From assembly GCA_001421185.1 (NCBI GenBank), contig LJKK01000098.1:1-64000 (forward strand): 64,000 nt of DNA, given 5' to 3'. The position numbers and the translations under genes were made by a program. Of this stretch, positions 15,006-24,133 are shown in pieces. The stretch's first letter is position 1. Each line of letters starts with the position of its first letter. Source of the stretch: Methanomassiliicoccales archaeon RumEn M1. Lineage in GTDB: Archaea > Thermoplasmatota > Thermoplasmata > Methanomassiliicoccales > Methanomassiliicoccaceae. The notes under the pieces are model-generated. The model was not told where the DNA came from and did no database searches. It saw nothing but the letters and a program-made list of their open reading frames with translations.

Positions 15006-16028
15006 TCACCCTAGCCTCACGCGGGGGTCCAGATAGGCATACAGTATATCGACGATGAGGTTGACCATGACATAGATGAAGGCCACGATCAAGCAGAATC
15101 CCAGGATCGATGCGCTGTCCATTCTGGTGATGGATGCGGCCGACCATCTGCCCAGACCTGGCCATGAGAAGATCGATTCGGTAAGGACCGCGCCGCCCAG
15201 CAACGCGCCGAACGATAGGCCGACCACCGTCGTGGTGGGTATCAAAGCGTTCCTCCTGGCGTGCTTGTTGATGACCGTCGATTCGTCCAGCCCCTTGGCC
15301 CGAGCAGTCTTGATATAATCGAGACTGAGCACCTCCAGCATGCTGTTCCTCTGCATACGCAGGATGACCGCTATGCTTCCGAACGATAGCGTGATGGCAG
15401 GCAATGCCAGATGCCAGAGGACATCACCGAATAAGGCAAAATTACCGGCTAGAAGCGAATCGATCGTATAGAATCCCGTAGGGCCGGCTGGCAGGGTTCT
15501 TGCAATGATGAACGAATCACTGACACGCCCCTTCACCGGGAAGAGATTCAGTTCAAAGTAGAAGAACTGAAGGAGCAATAGACCTAGCCAGAATACCGGG
15601 ATGGAAACCCCTATCAGAGATACGACACGAGTGGCATGGTCAAAGGGCTTGTTCTTGTGGATCGCCGATCTTGTTCCCAGGGCAATGCCGACTATCACCG
15701 CGATGAGGATGCTGATGACAGCAAGCTCGAACGTCGCCGGGAAGTAATACTGTATCGCGTCCAGTACAGGCATAGCAGCTGTCTTGGACCAGCCCCAATC
15801 GCCCTGTATTATCCCTTGTAGCCAGTACAAATATTGCTGCGGAAGTGGATCATTAAGGTGATACTGCTCTCTTACCTGCTCAATCTGCGCAAAGGTCATT
15901 TTTTCGTTGACATATGCGGCTACAGGGTCGCCAGTAAGCCTTGTGAGAGTGAATATGAAAATCGAAACGCCGAGCAACACAGGTATGACCAACAGCAGTC
16001 TTCGAATGATATATCTGGACAGCCGCAT
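15006..16028 (-). CDS. dppB: Peptide ABC transporter permease (DppB type)
   Basis: A 340-residue permease starting MRLSRYIIRRLLLVIPVLLG; an in-frame ATG seven codons earlier is less likely. It has the family signatures DPVAAYVNEKMTFAQIEQV, the coupling loop YIKTARAKGLDESTVINKHA and about six membrane helices. It lies 33 nt upstream of dppC. A gap of about 180 bp with a T-tract on the minus strand separates it from the binding-protein gene, which should allow the binding protein to be made in excess. Confidence 0.94.
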   Translation of the reverse strand: MRLSRYIIRRLLLVIPVLLGVSIFIFTLTRLTGDPVAAYVNEKMTFAQIEQVREQYHLNDPLPQQYLYWLQGIIQGDWGWSKTAAMPVLDAIQYYFPATFELAVISILIAVIVGIALGTRSAIHKNKPFDHATRVVSLIGVSIPVFWLGLLLLQFFYFELNLFPVKGRVSDSFIIARTLPAGPTGFYTIDSLLAGNFALFGDVLWHLALPAITLSFGSIAVILRMQRNSMLEVLSLDYIKTARAKGLDESTVINKHARRNALIPTTTVVGLSFGALLGGAVLTESIFSWPGLGRWSAASITRMDSASILGFCLIVAFIYVMVNLIVDILYAYLDPRVRLG

Positions 16029-16165
16029 TAGTACCGCCCCAGAAAACATCTCATTGCTATAAGAAACTGTTTATTTTCTTCCAATTGATAGTAATTAGCC
16101 AGATGTGCAATCTTTTTTCGGATACTACTAATGACGCAAAGATCGATATGATTCGCGACTGTTTC

Positions 16166-16171
16166 AAAAAA
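16166..16171 (-). terminator. Internal T6 terminator between binding protein and permease genes
   Basis: On the minus strand CCCTTTTTTGAAAC lies about 40 nt after the binding-protein stop. A U-tract here could partially end transcription, which fits the usual excess of binding protein over permease. Confidence 0.35.
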
Positions 16172-16207
16172 GGGAGAAGGGAAATGGTTTGTACTTCTCG
16201 TCTGCGC

Positions 16208-18001
16208 TCATTCCTCATCTAGGGTGTCCGGCTTGTCCAGATCGTAGTAGTAGAGGTTGGAGAACATCGGGTTGAAGTAATAACCCTGGATGTAGTCCTG
16301 GCCGACGAAGAAGTTGGTCGCCTGGGCGGTCCATGCGAAGAGGGCCTCCTCGTACATGTCGTACATGAGGTCCTCGTACATCTGGGCCCTGACCTCCGGG
16401 TCGAGCTCGACAGCAGCCGCCTCGATCGCAGCGTCGAGGGTAGCGTTAGAGTACCCGATCATGGACGCATAGGTACCAGCAGAGTGGTAGAAGGGCTGCA
16501 GGTAGTTGTCAGGGTCGGCAAAGTCGGGAGCCCAGCCCAGGAACATCGCAGGCATCTGGCCATCCTTTCTGTAGTCAAGGTACTTGGACCACTCGAGACC
16601 AGTAACGGTCACGGTGATCTTTCCAGGGGCAAGAGCCTCCAGTCCAGCCTTGATCTGCATGCAGGCGGTCTCTCTGGCAGTGTTGCCGTTGTTGAAGAAG
16701 ACCTCCAGCTTGAAGCCCTGCTCGACCCAGTTGGTCTCAGCGGTCTCAAGGTACTCCTTGGCCTTGGCGAGGTCGTAGTTGTACTTGGGGACATCGTCGC
16801 TGTAGCCGAACATTCCCTTGGGAATGGCACCGTTGGGCTGGATGGCCATGCCCTGCATGGTCTCGTTGATGTACAGACCATAGTTGAAGGCGTGCATGAA
16901 GGCCAGCCTAACGTTCCTGTCGTCGAAGAAGTCCGATGGAACGTTGGTCAGGGAGGGGTCCAGGCCCGTCTTGTTGATCTTCAGGTTCAGACCCAGGAAG
17001 TCGATGTTGAAGGTCGGGTTGCCCTTGTTGATCATGAGGCCCTCGACATTCTCGACGGATCCGATCTGGTCCCTCGGGACGTAGGCGGCGTCGAGCTCGC
17101 CGTTCTTGAGGGCCATGATCCTGGAGTTGGTGTCAGGGATCATCTCGATCATGACGGTCTTGATGTTGGCAACGCCTCTCCAGTAGGCCTCGTTGGCGAC
17201 CAGCTTGTAGTAGCTGTCGACCTTGTACTCCTCGAGCACGTAAGGTCCAGTGCCGAAGGTGTTGGAGGCCATGTGGTCGTAGCCGGCCTTGGTCAGTCCG
17301 CCGTGCTCCTCGACGTAGGCCTTGGAGACGATGGAACCGGCGTTGAACGCCAGAGCGCTCAGGAAGGGCGCGTAGGGCGTGGTCAGGTTGAACTGGACCT
17401 CGTACTTGCCCTTGGCCCAGATGGCAGCGTCGCACATCTCCTGGGTGATGCTCTCCTCAGTCATGACCATGTTCCCAGCGGAGTCGAAGCTGGCCATGCC
17501 ATAGTCGTAGTAGTCAGGGATGAGATAAGCGCCATACATCCAGAACGGGCCGTGGGGGTCGTTCAGCAGGAGGCCGCGGTCGAAGCTGTACTTGACATCC
17601 TCAGCGGTCATCTCGGTCTTGTTGTCGCTGAACATCACGCCCTGCCTCAGGGTGAAGTTGTAGGTCAATCCGTCTTCGGAGATCCACGGCATCTCAGCCG
17701 CGAGCATGGGCTTCAGGTCAGAGGATGAAGCTCCGTTGTAGAAGACCAGGGTCTCGTAGACGTTCTGTAGGATCTCTCCTCCGACGGTCTCATAATCGAC
17801 CGCGGGATCGAGGCTTTCATGATTCCCACCGATGGTACCATAGCGGAACACATCGGGATCATACTGGGCCTTACCTCCGCCCAGTAGCAGAACAGCGCCG
17901 ACGGCAGCGACAATCAAGATGGCCACGACAACTATTGCTAGGACCTTCTTGTTCATGCCGCTCTTGCCTGCAGCGGGTGCAGCTTTTGCGGTTCCTTCCA
18001 T
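16208..18001 (-). CDS. dppA: Peptide ABC transporter substrate-binding protein, membrane-anchored
   Basis: A 597-residue SBP family 5 protein. The ATG at 18001 is chosen because GGAGG lies 8 nt upstream; an ATG five codons earlier is in frame. A short basic N-terminus precedes one hydrophobic helix (KVLAIVVVAILIVAAVGAVL) with no lipobox cysteine, so it is a signal anchor rather than a lipoprotein. The family body follows, with FRYGTIGGNHESLDPAVDYE and LAAEMPWISEDGLTYNFTLR. It captures peptides outside the cell for DppBC. It is the first gene of the operon. Confidence 0.94.
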   Translation of the reverse strand: MEGTAKAAPAAGKSGMNKKVLAIVVVAILIVAAVGAVLLLGGGKAQYDPDVFRYGTIGGNHESLDPAVDYETVGGEILQNVYETLVFYNGASSSDLKPMLAAEMPWISEDGLTYNFTLRQGVMFSDNKTEMTAEDVKYSFDRGLLLNDPHGPFWMYGAYLIPDYYDYGMASFDSAGNMVMTEESITQEMCDAAIWAKGKYEVQFNLTTPYAPFLSALAFNAGSIVSKAYVEEHGGLTKAGYDHMASNTFGTGPYVLEEYKVDSYYKLVANEAYWRGVANIKTVMIEMIPDTNSRIMALKNGELDAAYVPRDQIGSVENVEGLMINKGNPTFNIDFLGLNLKINKTGLDPSLTNVPSDFFDDRNVRLAFMHAFNYGLYINETMQGMAIQPNGAIPKGMFGYSDDVPKYNYDLAKAKEYLETAETNWVEQGFKLEVFFNNGNTARETACMQIKAGLEALAPGKITVTVTGLEWSKYLDYRKDGQMPAMFLGWAPDFADPDNYLQPFYHSAGTYASMIGYSNATLDAAIEAAAVELDPEVRAQMYEDLMYDMYEEALFAWTAQATNFFVGQDYIQGYYFNPMFSNLYYYDLDKPDTLDEE

Positions 18002-18067
18002 ATAAATATCCTCCATGCCCCAAGATGAATACCCTGTGGGGGGATACGGCCAGACTAATCGCTATTA

Positions 18068-18098
18068 TGCTATATAATGATTTTTCATTATATTTAAG
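18068..18098 (-). promoter_or_regulatory. Promoter region of the peptide importer operon
   Basis: Two TATA-like elements are readable on the minus strand: CTTAAATATAA (18088-18098) and TTATATAGC (about 18068-18076). They lie 70-95 nt before the start of the binding-protein gene. Which one is used cannot be told. The surrounding 18020-18286 has no gene. Confidence 0.45.
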
Positions 18099-18286
18099 TA
18101 AGCTGACTAATGGCCAGATTATTTATCTAAACGATATGATATCAATTGCTATATAGGGGCTCACGGGGCCGACTGGCCTCGACCGCTGGGACATCAGAAA
18201 TTGGGAGCGATTAGGGCCTTTTTCCTAGTCCGGTTCCGTTCAGCGAGCAAGAAGGTAGAAGGCCTGCTTCCTCTCCTCCAGACCAC

Positions 18287-18919
18287 TTATCCATATATGA
18301 GACGGCGGGCCCACGATAGCTTTCTCCTTTTCACCTCGCTATCGCGTCCTTCCTTGGACCGCGGTTCCTCGAAGTCAAAGCCGATCAGCCGGACCGATGC
18401 CCCCAGATGCCTCGCCATGAGCACGGCGCGGTCACCGTCGGTGAAACCGCCAAAGTTATGTAGACGACCGAACGGCCTCGCTTGCGTCGTCCCCATGACC
18501 GGTCCGGAGAAACGGGGCACGTAACGCTTCAGCGCCTCCATGTTGTCCCCATGTGCGTGGACCACTACGATCGCGCCCTGGGCGCTGGCGGCCAGTTGAT
18601 CGGCCACATCGCCATCGAGGTCGGTGACGATGATATCGGGCACTCGACCGACCACGCGCATGAGCGCCGAGGTGGCGCCGTCGGCAGCGATGACCATTCC
18701 CGACAGATCGGCCGAGGGAAGCTCCTCCTCCAACCGCGGGGCGTTGCCGTATACCGTCACGCCGTCCGATATCCTCCTCCGGAGCAGCTCCAGTGGATAC
18801 AGCTCTTTCTTCTCCAGAAGGCTATCGAGCAACCTGGCAGCCTCTTCATCAGCCTGACGTGAGAACCCGAACTCCTCGACTATGTCCTCGTAGATCGGCT
18901 CCCATTCCTTGAAGTCCAT
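18287..18919 (-). CDS. mptE: 6-hydroxymethyl-7,8-dihydropterin pyrophosphokinase, MptE-like
   Basis: A 210-residue protein of the DUF115/MptE family, which transfers pyrophosphate from ATP to 6-hydroxymethyl-dihydropterin in archaeal pterin (methanopterin or folate) synthesis. Visible motifs are MVIAADGATSALMRVVGRVP, DIIVTDLDGD, VVVHAHGDN and LHNFGGFTDGDRA, which form the nucleotide-binding core. The ATG at 18919 follows the DUF373 gene by 5 nt. Its presence indicates use of a tetrahydropterin C1 carrier, not methanogenesis as such. Confidence 0.88.
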   Translation of the reverse strand: MDFKEWEPIYEDIVEEFGFSRQADEEAARLLDSLLEKKELYPLELLRRRISDGVTVYGNAPRLEEELPSADLSGMVIAADGATSALMRVVGRVPDIIVTDLDGDVADQLAASAQGAIVVVHAHGDNMEALKRYVPRFSGPVMGTTQARPFGRLHNFGGFTDGDRAVLMARHLGASVRLIGFDFEEPRSKEGRDSEVKRRKLSWARRLIYG

Positions 18920-18924
18920 CGCCC

Positions 18925-20067
18925 TCACTCCAAGGTGTCCGTGGGCTGGGGCTCGCCGTTGCCCTCCTCCTCGCCGATAGGCTGGAAGGAGGCGTTCAGC
19001 AGCCCTCCGAAGACCGCCAGAAGGAAACCGGTGAGGACCTCCAGGAACACCACCACCTGATCGTAGTCTCCGAAGCCGAAGAAGATCTGCGCCGCGTCCA
19101 GAGCGCCCTGTATGATGAAACCGATCGCGAAGACGGTCACGGAAGCGACCAGGGTGGAGTACGCCAGCTTTCCCCGGGACAGCATGGTGTTGGTCAACAG
19201 CCCGATCTGGTAAGTGAAGAAGGAGAACACCCATAGCCAGAGGGTGCCGCCGGCGAACAGCAGGACCTGCTGGGTCAGATCGAACTCCGGCGACCGGGTG
19301 GCCGCATCGAAGCCGTACAGGATGCCCAACAGGAACAGCAGCACCGCCAGGATGGCGAAGGGGATGAGGGCGGAGCCGGAACGGACCGCCTTACCGACCT
19401 CGAGCGAGATGTGCTTCAGACGATCGCCCGCCTTATATGCGAACGCCAAGAGATAGGCGCCGACGACCAGCCATATCATCGCCAGACCCATGTTGGTGAA
19501 GGAGACGTCCGATACATCGTTCATCAGCTGATACAGCGGGTCAAGGAGGGCGAACGCTCCGAACACCACTAGGGCGAGACCGAGCGGCACGAGGATCCTC
19601 TTTCGGAACTTATCATCGTTGAGCATCTTGACCAGGACGTAGTAGGTGCTCTCGACGGTGGGCGCTTGCTTGACATAGACCTTCCGGACCGAATCGATCT
19701 TCACCCGGGAGGAGATGATCGGATAGATGTACTCGTCCTCTGCGCCGTCGGAGACCAGGACCGCCCGGTCCGGCTTGACCTTCGCCAGGACGTATTCCAG
19801 CTGCGTCGTCAGGGCCAAATCCGATTCGTAGCCCACCTTGATGTCGCCGCAGATGGTGGCGATCTCCACGTCCATCCCGCGCTTCACCATCTCATCGTAA
19901 CGACCTATGGCCGCCATCAGGGTGTTGGTGTCAGAGTCCTCGGGGTCCTTGAGGCCCAGCGCCACAGCTGCGTTGAGGTTCTCCTCCCGTCCGATGAACG
20001 GTGAGTTGAGCCCCGCCTTGGTGCCGAAATCGTCATCTCGGTCCACGCAGATGACAAGGGTCCTCAT
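18925..20067 (-). CDS. DUF373 family membrane protein
   Basis: A 380-residue archaeal DUF373 protein. The first 150 residues are soluble (RTLVICVDRDDDFGTKAG, RAVLVSDGAEDEYIYPII), followed by about six membrane helices from residue 155 on. The soluble part resembles a Rossmann-like domain with an acidic DRDDD cluster that may bind metal or nucleotide. The function is not known. It is transcribed ahead of mptE with a 5-nt gap; the pair may be an operon. Confidence 0.88.
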   Translation of the reverse strand: MRTLVICVDRDDDFGTKAGLNSPFIGREENLNAAVALGLKDPEDSDTNTLMAAIGRYDEMVKRGMDVEIATICGDIKVGYESDLALTTQLEYVLAKVKPDRAVLVSDGAEDEYIYPIISSRVKIDSVRKVYVKQAPTVESTYYVLVKMLNDDKFRKRILVPLGLALVVFGAFALLDPLYQLMNDVSDVSFTNMGLAMIWLVVGAYLLAFAYKAGDRLKHISLEVGKAVRSGSALIPFAILAVLLFLLGILYGFDAATRSPEFDLTQQVLLFAGGTLWLWVFSFFTYQIGLLTNTMLSRGKLAYSTLVASVTVFAIGFIIQGALDAAQIFFGFGDYDQVVVFLEVLTGFLLAVFGGLLNASFQPIGEEEGNGEPQPTDTLE

Positions 20068-20210
20068 CCAGAGAGCAAAACCTGTTGTTTCCTATATAAG
20101 ACTTCCAGGCCAGAGCGGGTTGGAGGCCTTCAATGAGGGTATTTTTCATCTAGCTAATTTGATGAAAGGATTATTATCAGGTACGCTGATTCCTCTGACT
20201 GGAAGATTGG

Positions 20211-21077
20211 ATGGAGACGGATTCTGGGCACGAGGAGTGTCCTCGATGCGGACTGAAAAATCGCCTGGGAACCCATCAATGTGACTTCTGTGGATGGGAT
20301 TTCAGCGCCGCTTCGGATGAATGGCTCGACAAGGTTAGCGCACTTGAGCAGCTTGGCCGCGGCACAATAAGCGAGATGGACCAGAGCACCATCGGCCGCA
20401 TCGAGCTGACCATCAAGAAGCCCGAGGAGATCCAGATCAGGCCTCCCGCCAGACCGGTCGAGGTCGCGCAGGACGTCGACGTCGCGCCCGCCATCGAGCC
20501 CGTCCCGATGGAGGACGAGACGCTACCCGAGGTCGCCGATCCGCCTGCGGAAGAGGTCATGACCGAGGAAGAGATCGTCCCGCCCGAAGAGCTGAGCATC
20601 CCTAGTGAGGAGCAGGCCGATGTCGAGGTCGGGCAGGATGGCGTTGAGGCAAGCCCCGCGGTTGACGAGGCCTTGCCCGAGGTTGCATCTAAGGAGGAGC
20701 CGATCGACGCCCCCCCTACCGAGCATGTCGAGGACCTGACATCGGAAGCCGCTTCCGAAGGGGTCGAAAGCCATCCGGGCATAGATACGCAAGAAATGGA
20801 CATCATCTCCGTCGGGCTGCTCGCCACCGGAGCCGTCATATACATTGCGGCCCTTCTCGTCAGCCCCGGCATGGGGAAGATGGTCGGTTGGGCGCTGGCC
20901 ATCATCGGCGCGTTGCTGATCACCCTCGCTGCGGGGAGATGGTTGGCGCGGCGCAGGAATGGAAAGAACGATGACGAGCTGTTCATATGTTCGAAGTGTC
21001 ACGAAGTGATCTCCGACGCCGATGACAGGTGCCCGTCCTGCGGAGCCGTGTTCGTCAAGCCCGTGTTGAAGGAGTGA
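20211..21077 (+). CDS. Membrane protein flanked by two zinc ribbons, with long acidic linker
   Basis: A 288-residue protein with an uncommon layout. An N-terminal zinc ribbon (CPRCGLKNRLGTHQCDFCGW) is followed by about 130 residues of low-complexity acidic linker (Glu/Asp/Pro/Val rich). Two membrane helices come next (ISVGLLATGAVIYIAALLVS and MVGWALAIIGALLITLAAGR), and the protein ends in a second zinc ribbon (CSKCHEVISDADDRCPSCG). Both ribbons should face the cytoplasm. The family is not recognised, and such proteins often act as membrane scaffolds or regulators. It is 4 nt upstream of the MBL-fold gene. Confidence 0.7.
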   Translation: METDSGHEECPRCGLKNRLGTHQCDFCGWDFSAASDEWLDKVSALEQLGRGTISEMDQSTIGRIELTIKKPEEIQIRPPARPVEVAQDVDVAPAIEPVPMEDETLPEVADPPAEEVMTEEEIVPPEELSIPSEEQADVEVGQDGVEASPAVDEALPEVASKEEPIDAPPTEHVEDLTSEAASEGVESHPGIDTQEMDIISVGLLATGAVIYIAALLVSPGMGKMVGWALAIIGALLITLAAGRWLARRRNGKNDDELFICSKCHEVISDADDRCPSCGAVFVKPVLKE

Positions 21078-21081
21078 GAAT

Positions 21082-21717
21082 TTGAAGATCGCATGGCATG
21101 GCCATTCATGTTTCGAGGTCCACGACGGACTCGTTGTGGTGATGGACCCACACGACGGCAAGTCCATTGGCATCAAACCGCCGGTGGTAAAGGCGGACAT
21201 TTGCTTGATATCCCATGATCATTTTGACCACAACTGCTCCCGAATAATCCATGGCGATCCCACAGTGGTGAAGGAAGCGGGGGAGAGGGAGGTCAAGGGC
21301 CTCCAGATCATCGGCATATCAACGTTCCATGACGAGGAGGAGGGCGCCAAGCGCGGCCGCAACATCGTGTACCGCTTCGAGATGGACGGCATATCCTTCG
21401 TCCACCTGGGCGACCTCGGCCAGGAGCTCACCGATGAGGAGATCGCGAGCTTGGGTCGCGTGGACGTTCTCTTCATTCCGGTCGGAGGCGTGTTCACCAT
21501 CGATTCTGCCACCGCCCGGAGGCTCGTGGAGCGGGTTCGTCCCAAGGTGGCGGTGCCGATGCACTTCCATTATGGCGGGCTGTCGATCACCATCAGCCCG
21601 ATGGACGAGTTCCTCGACGGCATACCTGAGGACGACGTCCTTAGGGTGGGTAACGAGATCGAGTTCACCAGGGACGAGCTCCCATCACAAACGGAGTTCT
21701 GGGTGTTCTCCCCGTGA
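21082..21717 (+). CDS. MBL-fold metal-dependent hydrolase (UPF0173-like)
   Basis: A 211-residue metallo-beta-lactamase-fold protein. The start is a TTG (21082) directly before KIAWHGHSCFEV, the usual N-terminus of this group. Metal ligands are visible as ISHDHFDHN, STFHDEEEGAKRG, FVHLGDLG and PMHFHYGG. Related proteins are annotated as L-ascorbate-6-phosphate lactonase-like hydrolases, but the physiological substrate is unknown. It probably shares a transcript with the preceding zinc-ribbon membrane protein. Confidence 0.85.
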   Translation: MKIAWHGHSCFEVHDGLVVVMDPHDGKSIGIKPPVVKADICLISHDHFDHNCSRIIHGDPTVVKEAGEREVKGLQIIGISTFHDEEEGAKRGRNIVYRFEMDGISFVHLGDLGQELTDEEIASLGRVDVLFIPVGGVFTIDSATARRLVERVRPKVAVPMHFHYGGLSITISPMDEFLDGIPEDDVLRVGNEIEFTRDELPSQTEFWVFSP

Positions 21718-22042
21718 GCATCGTCGGACCGTTCGGCGAGACCACCTGCCTACTACTCTGGGAACGTTCGCGGGCCGATCGAGCCGTACGGGGATGCCCC
21801 CCATTCATCTCCATTCCAGAGACCTGTGTCCGCGGCCAAAGTTAACGCGCTGGACATCATTCGTTCCCAACAAGCCAGGGCATGTTGCCGGCCTTGCCGT
21901 CATTTCATATATCATCGAGGGCATCAACATCGGCAGGGATCGGCAGCTCCGGGAGATGCCATCTATGGCGCGATGAGCGACCTCTATGAACGATCGCCTG
22001 GCCGGGCGTTCGTACCTGGATGCGTTCGCCCTGGCGCGGAAA
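21718..22042. other. Non-coding stretch upstream of the TPP riboswitch
   Basis: About 325 bp without a convincing gene. A TATA-like element (TTCATATATCATC, about 21904-21916) could start the thiM transcript and would leave a leader of about 110 nt before the riboswitch. Nothing else is recognised. Confidence 0.4.
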
Positions 22043-22141
22043 TCAAATGGGTGCCTGTTCGTGAGAACGAACGAAATGCGGGCGACCGCAGGGCTGAGAT
22101 GATACCATTAGGACTTGAACTGGGTAATGCCAGCGGAAGGA
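22043..22141 (+). promoter_or_regulatory. TPP riboswitch (THI element) controlling the thiM-thiE operon
   Basis: The aptamer core is readable: GGGTGCC at 22049-22055, a GNRA-capped hairpin TGCGGGCGACCGCA at 22077-22090, the hallmark GGGCTGAGAT at 22091-22100, then ACTTGAA, and GGGTAATGCCAGCGG at 22122-22136. These are the strands that bind thiamine diphosphate. The ribosome binding site of thiM (GGAAGGAT, 22135-22142) is part of the 3' side of the aptamer and sits 4 nt before the ATG. The likely mechanism is therefore hiding of the ribosome site when TPP is bound. Archaeal TPP riboswitches are known mainly from Thermoplasmata relatives. Exact ends are approximate. Confidence 0.87.
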
Positions 22142-22146
22142 TAAAC

Positions 22147-22995
22147 ATGATGCAGGATAGAATGGAGGAGATCAGGGAGCAGATCGTCCAGGCGGTAAGG
22201 GACGTCAAGCGGACGAACCCCATGGCCGGGTCGATCACCAACACCGTGACCATAAATCTGGTGGCCAACGCGCAGATCGCCGTGGGCGGCTCCGCGGCCA
22301 TGGTCTACTTGCCCGATGAGGCCGAGTTCCTGTCCAGGGCGGGGGGCGCTACCTATCTTAACGTCGGTACGATCTTCCCGGTCTACGAGGAGTCCCTGCC
22401 CCGGGCGGCGAGGGCACTACACGAGGCCAGCAAGCCATGGGTCCTGGACCCGGTGGCCATCGGCATCGGTTCGCTTCGCACCGAGCTGCTGCATCAGTTC
22501 AAGGCACAAAAGCCGAGCATCATCAGGGGCAATCCCTCGGAGATCCTGGCCCTGGCCGGACTGTGGGGATTGGAGGGCGGGACCAAGGCTTCGAACGTTC
22601 GCGGAGTGGACTCCACCGATACCGTGATGGCCGCCAAGGATGCCGCCGTCGCGCTGGCGAGGTGGACCGGCGGGGCGGTGGCCGCTTCCGGAGAGACGGA
22701 CCTGGTGACGGATGGTTCCGTGGTCGCGCTATCCTATGGAGGCTCCCACTTCATGAACAGGATAACGGGCTCAGGCTGCGCGCTGGGCGGCGTCATGGCG
22801 GTTTATGCGGCGGTGGCCTCGCCGTTCATCGCGGCGCTCACCGGGCATGCGGTGTTCAATCTGGCGGCCAGCCGTGCCGAGCGGAGAGCGGAGGGTCCGG
22901 GAAGCTTCCAGACCTTCTTCCTCGACGAGCTGTACAATGCCACCGCCGAGGAAATCGCCAACAATCCGTTCGAGCTTGAGGAGGTGGGGGAATGA
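22147..22995 (+). CDS. thiM: Hydroxyethylthiazole kinase
   Basis: A 282-residue ThiM. It phosphorylates 4-methyl-5-(2-hydroxyethyl)thiazole for salvage into thiamine phosphate. Typical stretches are PMAGSITNTVTINLVANAQI, WVLDPVAIGIGSLRTELLHQ, RGNPSEILALAG and ITGSGCALGGVMA, the last holding the catalytic cysteine region. The start is one of two adjacent ATG codons right after the riboswitch; the frame is open further upstream but that part is the riboswitch itself. Stop and the next start overlap (ATGA). Confidence 0.95.
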   Translation: MMQDRMEEIREQIVQAVRDVKRTNPMAGSITNTVTINLVANAQIAVGGSAAMVYLPDEAEFLSRAGGATYLNVGTIFPVYEESLPRAARALHEASKPWVLDPVAIGIGSLRTELLHQFKAQKPSIIRGNPSEILALAGLWGLEGGTKASNVRGVDSTDTVMAAKDAAVALARWTGGAVAASGETDLVTDGSVVALSYGGSHFMNRITGSGCALGGVMAVYAAVASPFIAALTGHAVFNLAASRAERRAEGPGSFQTFFLDELYNATAEEIANNPFELEEVGE

Positions 22996-23297
22996 ACACG
23001 CTGGTGGCGGTGGCCATCGCGCCCATAGGAGTGGGCGACGAGCTGTCGGCCGAGGTCGCCGAGGTCGTGAAGGTCATCCGCGCCTCGGGCCTTCCGAACC
23101 GAACGACGTCCATGTTCACCGAGATCGAGGGCGAGTGGGACGAGGTCATGAAGGTCGTGAAGGATGCGACCTTCGTTCTAGCCTCCAAGGGTATACGCAC
23201 GGAGGTCGTGCTAAAGGCCGATGTCAGGCCGGGGTTCAGCAACATGATCCAGGCCAAGGTGGACAAGGTCAACAACATCCTGGACGGACGGTCATGA
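22992..23297 (+). CDS. Thiamine-binding protein (MTH1187/YkoF family)
   Basis: A 101-residue ferredoxin-like-fold protein with VAIAPIGVGDELSAEVAEVV, RTTSMFTEIEGEWDEVMKVV and KADVRPGFSNMIQAKVDKVN, matching the MTH1187 / DUF77 family (PF01910). Members bind thiamine or its pyrimidine part. It overlaps both thiM (4 nt) and thiE (4 nt), which supports a thiamine-linked role such as shuttling an intermediate or salvaging pyrimidine. Confidence 0.87.
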   Translation: MNTLVAVAIAPIGVGDELSAEVAEVVKVIRASGLPNRTTSMFTEIEGEWDEVMKVVKDATFVLASKGIRTEVVLKADVRPGFSNMIQAKVDKVNNILDGRS

Positions 23298-23998
23298 GGG
23301 GCCATCTGGACATCTCGGCCTATCTGGTGGTGGGGCCGGAGAACACAAGGGGCCGTCCCGTTCCCCAGATCGTCAGGGACGCGATCGAAGCGGGCTTCAC
23401 CTGCGTTCAGATACGCTCCAAGACGGCCTCGGCCCGCGAACTGATCGAGCTGACGGCGCAGGCGGCCGACGTGATCGCCGAGACGGGGCTCTCCGACCGG
23501 GTCACGTTGCTGGTGAACGATCGGCTCGACGTGGTCCTGGCCGCAAGGAGGCGAGGGGTGAGGGTGGACGGCATCCACGTGGGGCAGTCGGACATCCCGG
23601 TCGATGTGTGCCGCGAATACCTAGGGAAGGATTCCATCATCGGGCTCTCGGCCAGGACGCACGACCTGTTCGAGTACATCAAGAGCGCGGACGTAGGACA
23701 GATCGACTATTTTGGGGCCGGGCCCTTGCATGAGACGAGCACCAAACCGGATTGTGGCCTTGGCCTTGATGGAAGGGTGATAACCAGGAGCTTCGACGAG
23801 ATCGCCGAGCTAGCCCGTCTCAGCCCCATACCGGTCGTGGTCGGCGGGGGCGTCAAGCTGGCCGACATCCCTCGGCTGGCCGGCACCGGCGTGGACGGCT
23901 TCTTCGTGGTGACCGCCGTCTCCGAGGCCGACGACCCATATTCAGAGGCCGTCAAGCTCGTCGAGAGCTGGAGGGCGAATAGGCCGCGAGGGGAATGA
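23294..23998 (+). CDS. thiE: Thiamine-phosphate synthase
   Basis: A 234-residue TIM-barrel ThiE. It joins the pyrimidine diphosphate with thiazole phosphate. Diagnostic stretches are VQIRSKTASARELIELT, LLVNDRLDVVLAA, DGIHVGQSDIPV, IIGLSARTHDL, DYFGAGPLHETSTKPD and PVVVGGGVKLADIP. The ATG overlaps the previous stop. With thiM and the riboswitch it forms a compact, TPP-regulated thiamine salvage operon; ThiC and ThiD are not in the window. Confidence 0.95.
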   Translation: MRGHLDISAYLVVGPENTRGRPVPQIVRDAIEAGFTCVQIRSKTASARELIELTAQAADVIAETGLSDRVTLLVNDRLDVVLAARRRGVRVDGIHVGQSDIPVDVCREYLGKDSIIGLSARTHDLFEYIKSADVGQIDYFGAGPLHETSTKPDCGLGLDGRVITRSFDEIAELARLSPIPVVVGGGVKLADIPRLAGTGVDGFFVVTAVSEADDPYSEAVKLVESWRANRPRGE

Positions 23999-24050
23999 GA
24001 ACGACCGCTGCGTTCCGTCGGCCAGAGGCTCCCGACAGCGGACCCATGAC

Positions 24051-24062
24051 AATTCTTTTTTA
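24051..24062 (+). terminator. T-rich terminator after thiE
   Basis: AATTCTTTTTTA lies about 55 nt after the thiE stop, in the space before the convergent aIF6 gene. A U-tract of six fits archaeal termination. Confidence 0.45.
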
Positions 24063-24133
24063 CATGAAGGGGCGCTTTTGCGAGAAGCACCGCTACACTG
24101 ACAATTAAGAAATGATCAGAAGAGGTTTCTTTC

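Noticed and set aside
21826..22146. A longer thiM start or separate small gene in the leader
   Set aside because: The open frame runs through the TPP riboswitch, and the ATG pair at 22147 has the ribosome site and matches the ThiM N-terminus.
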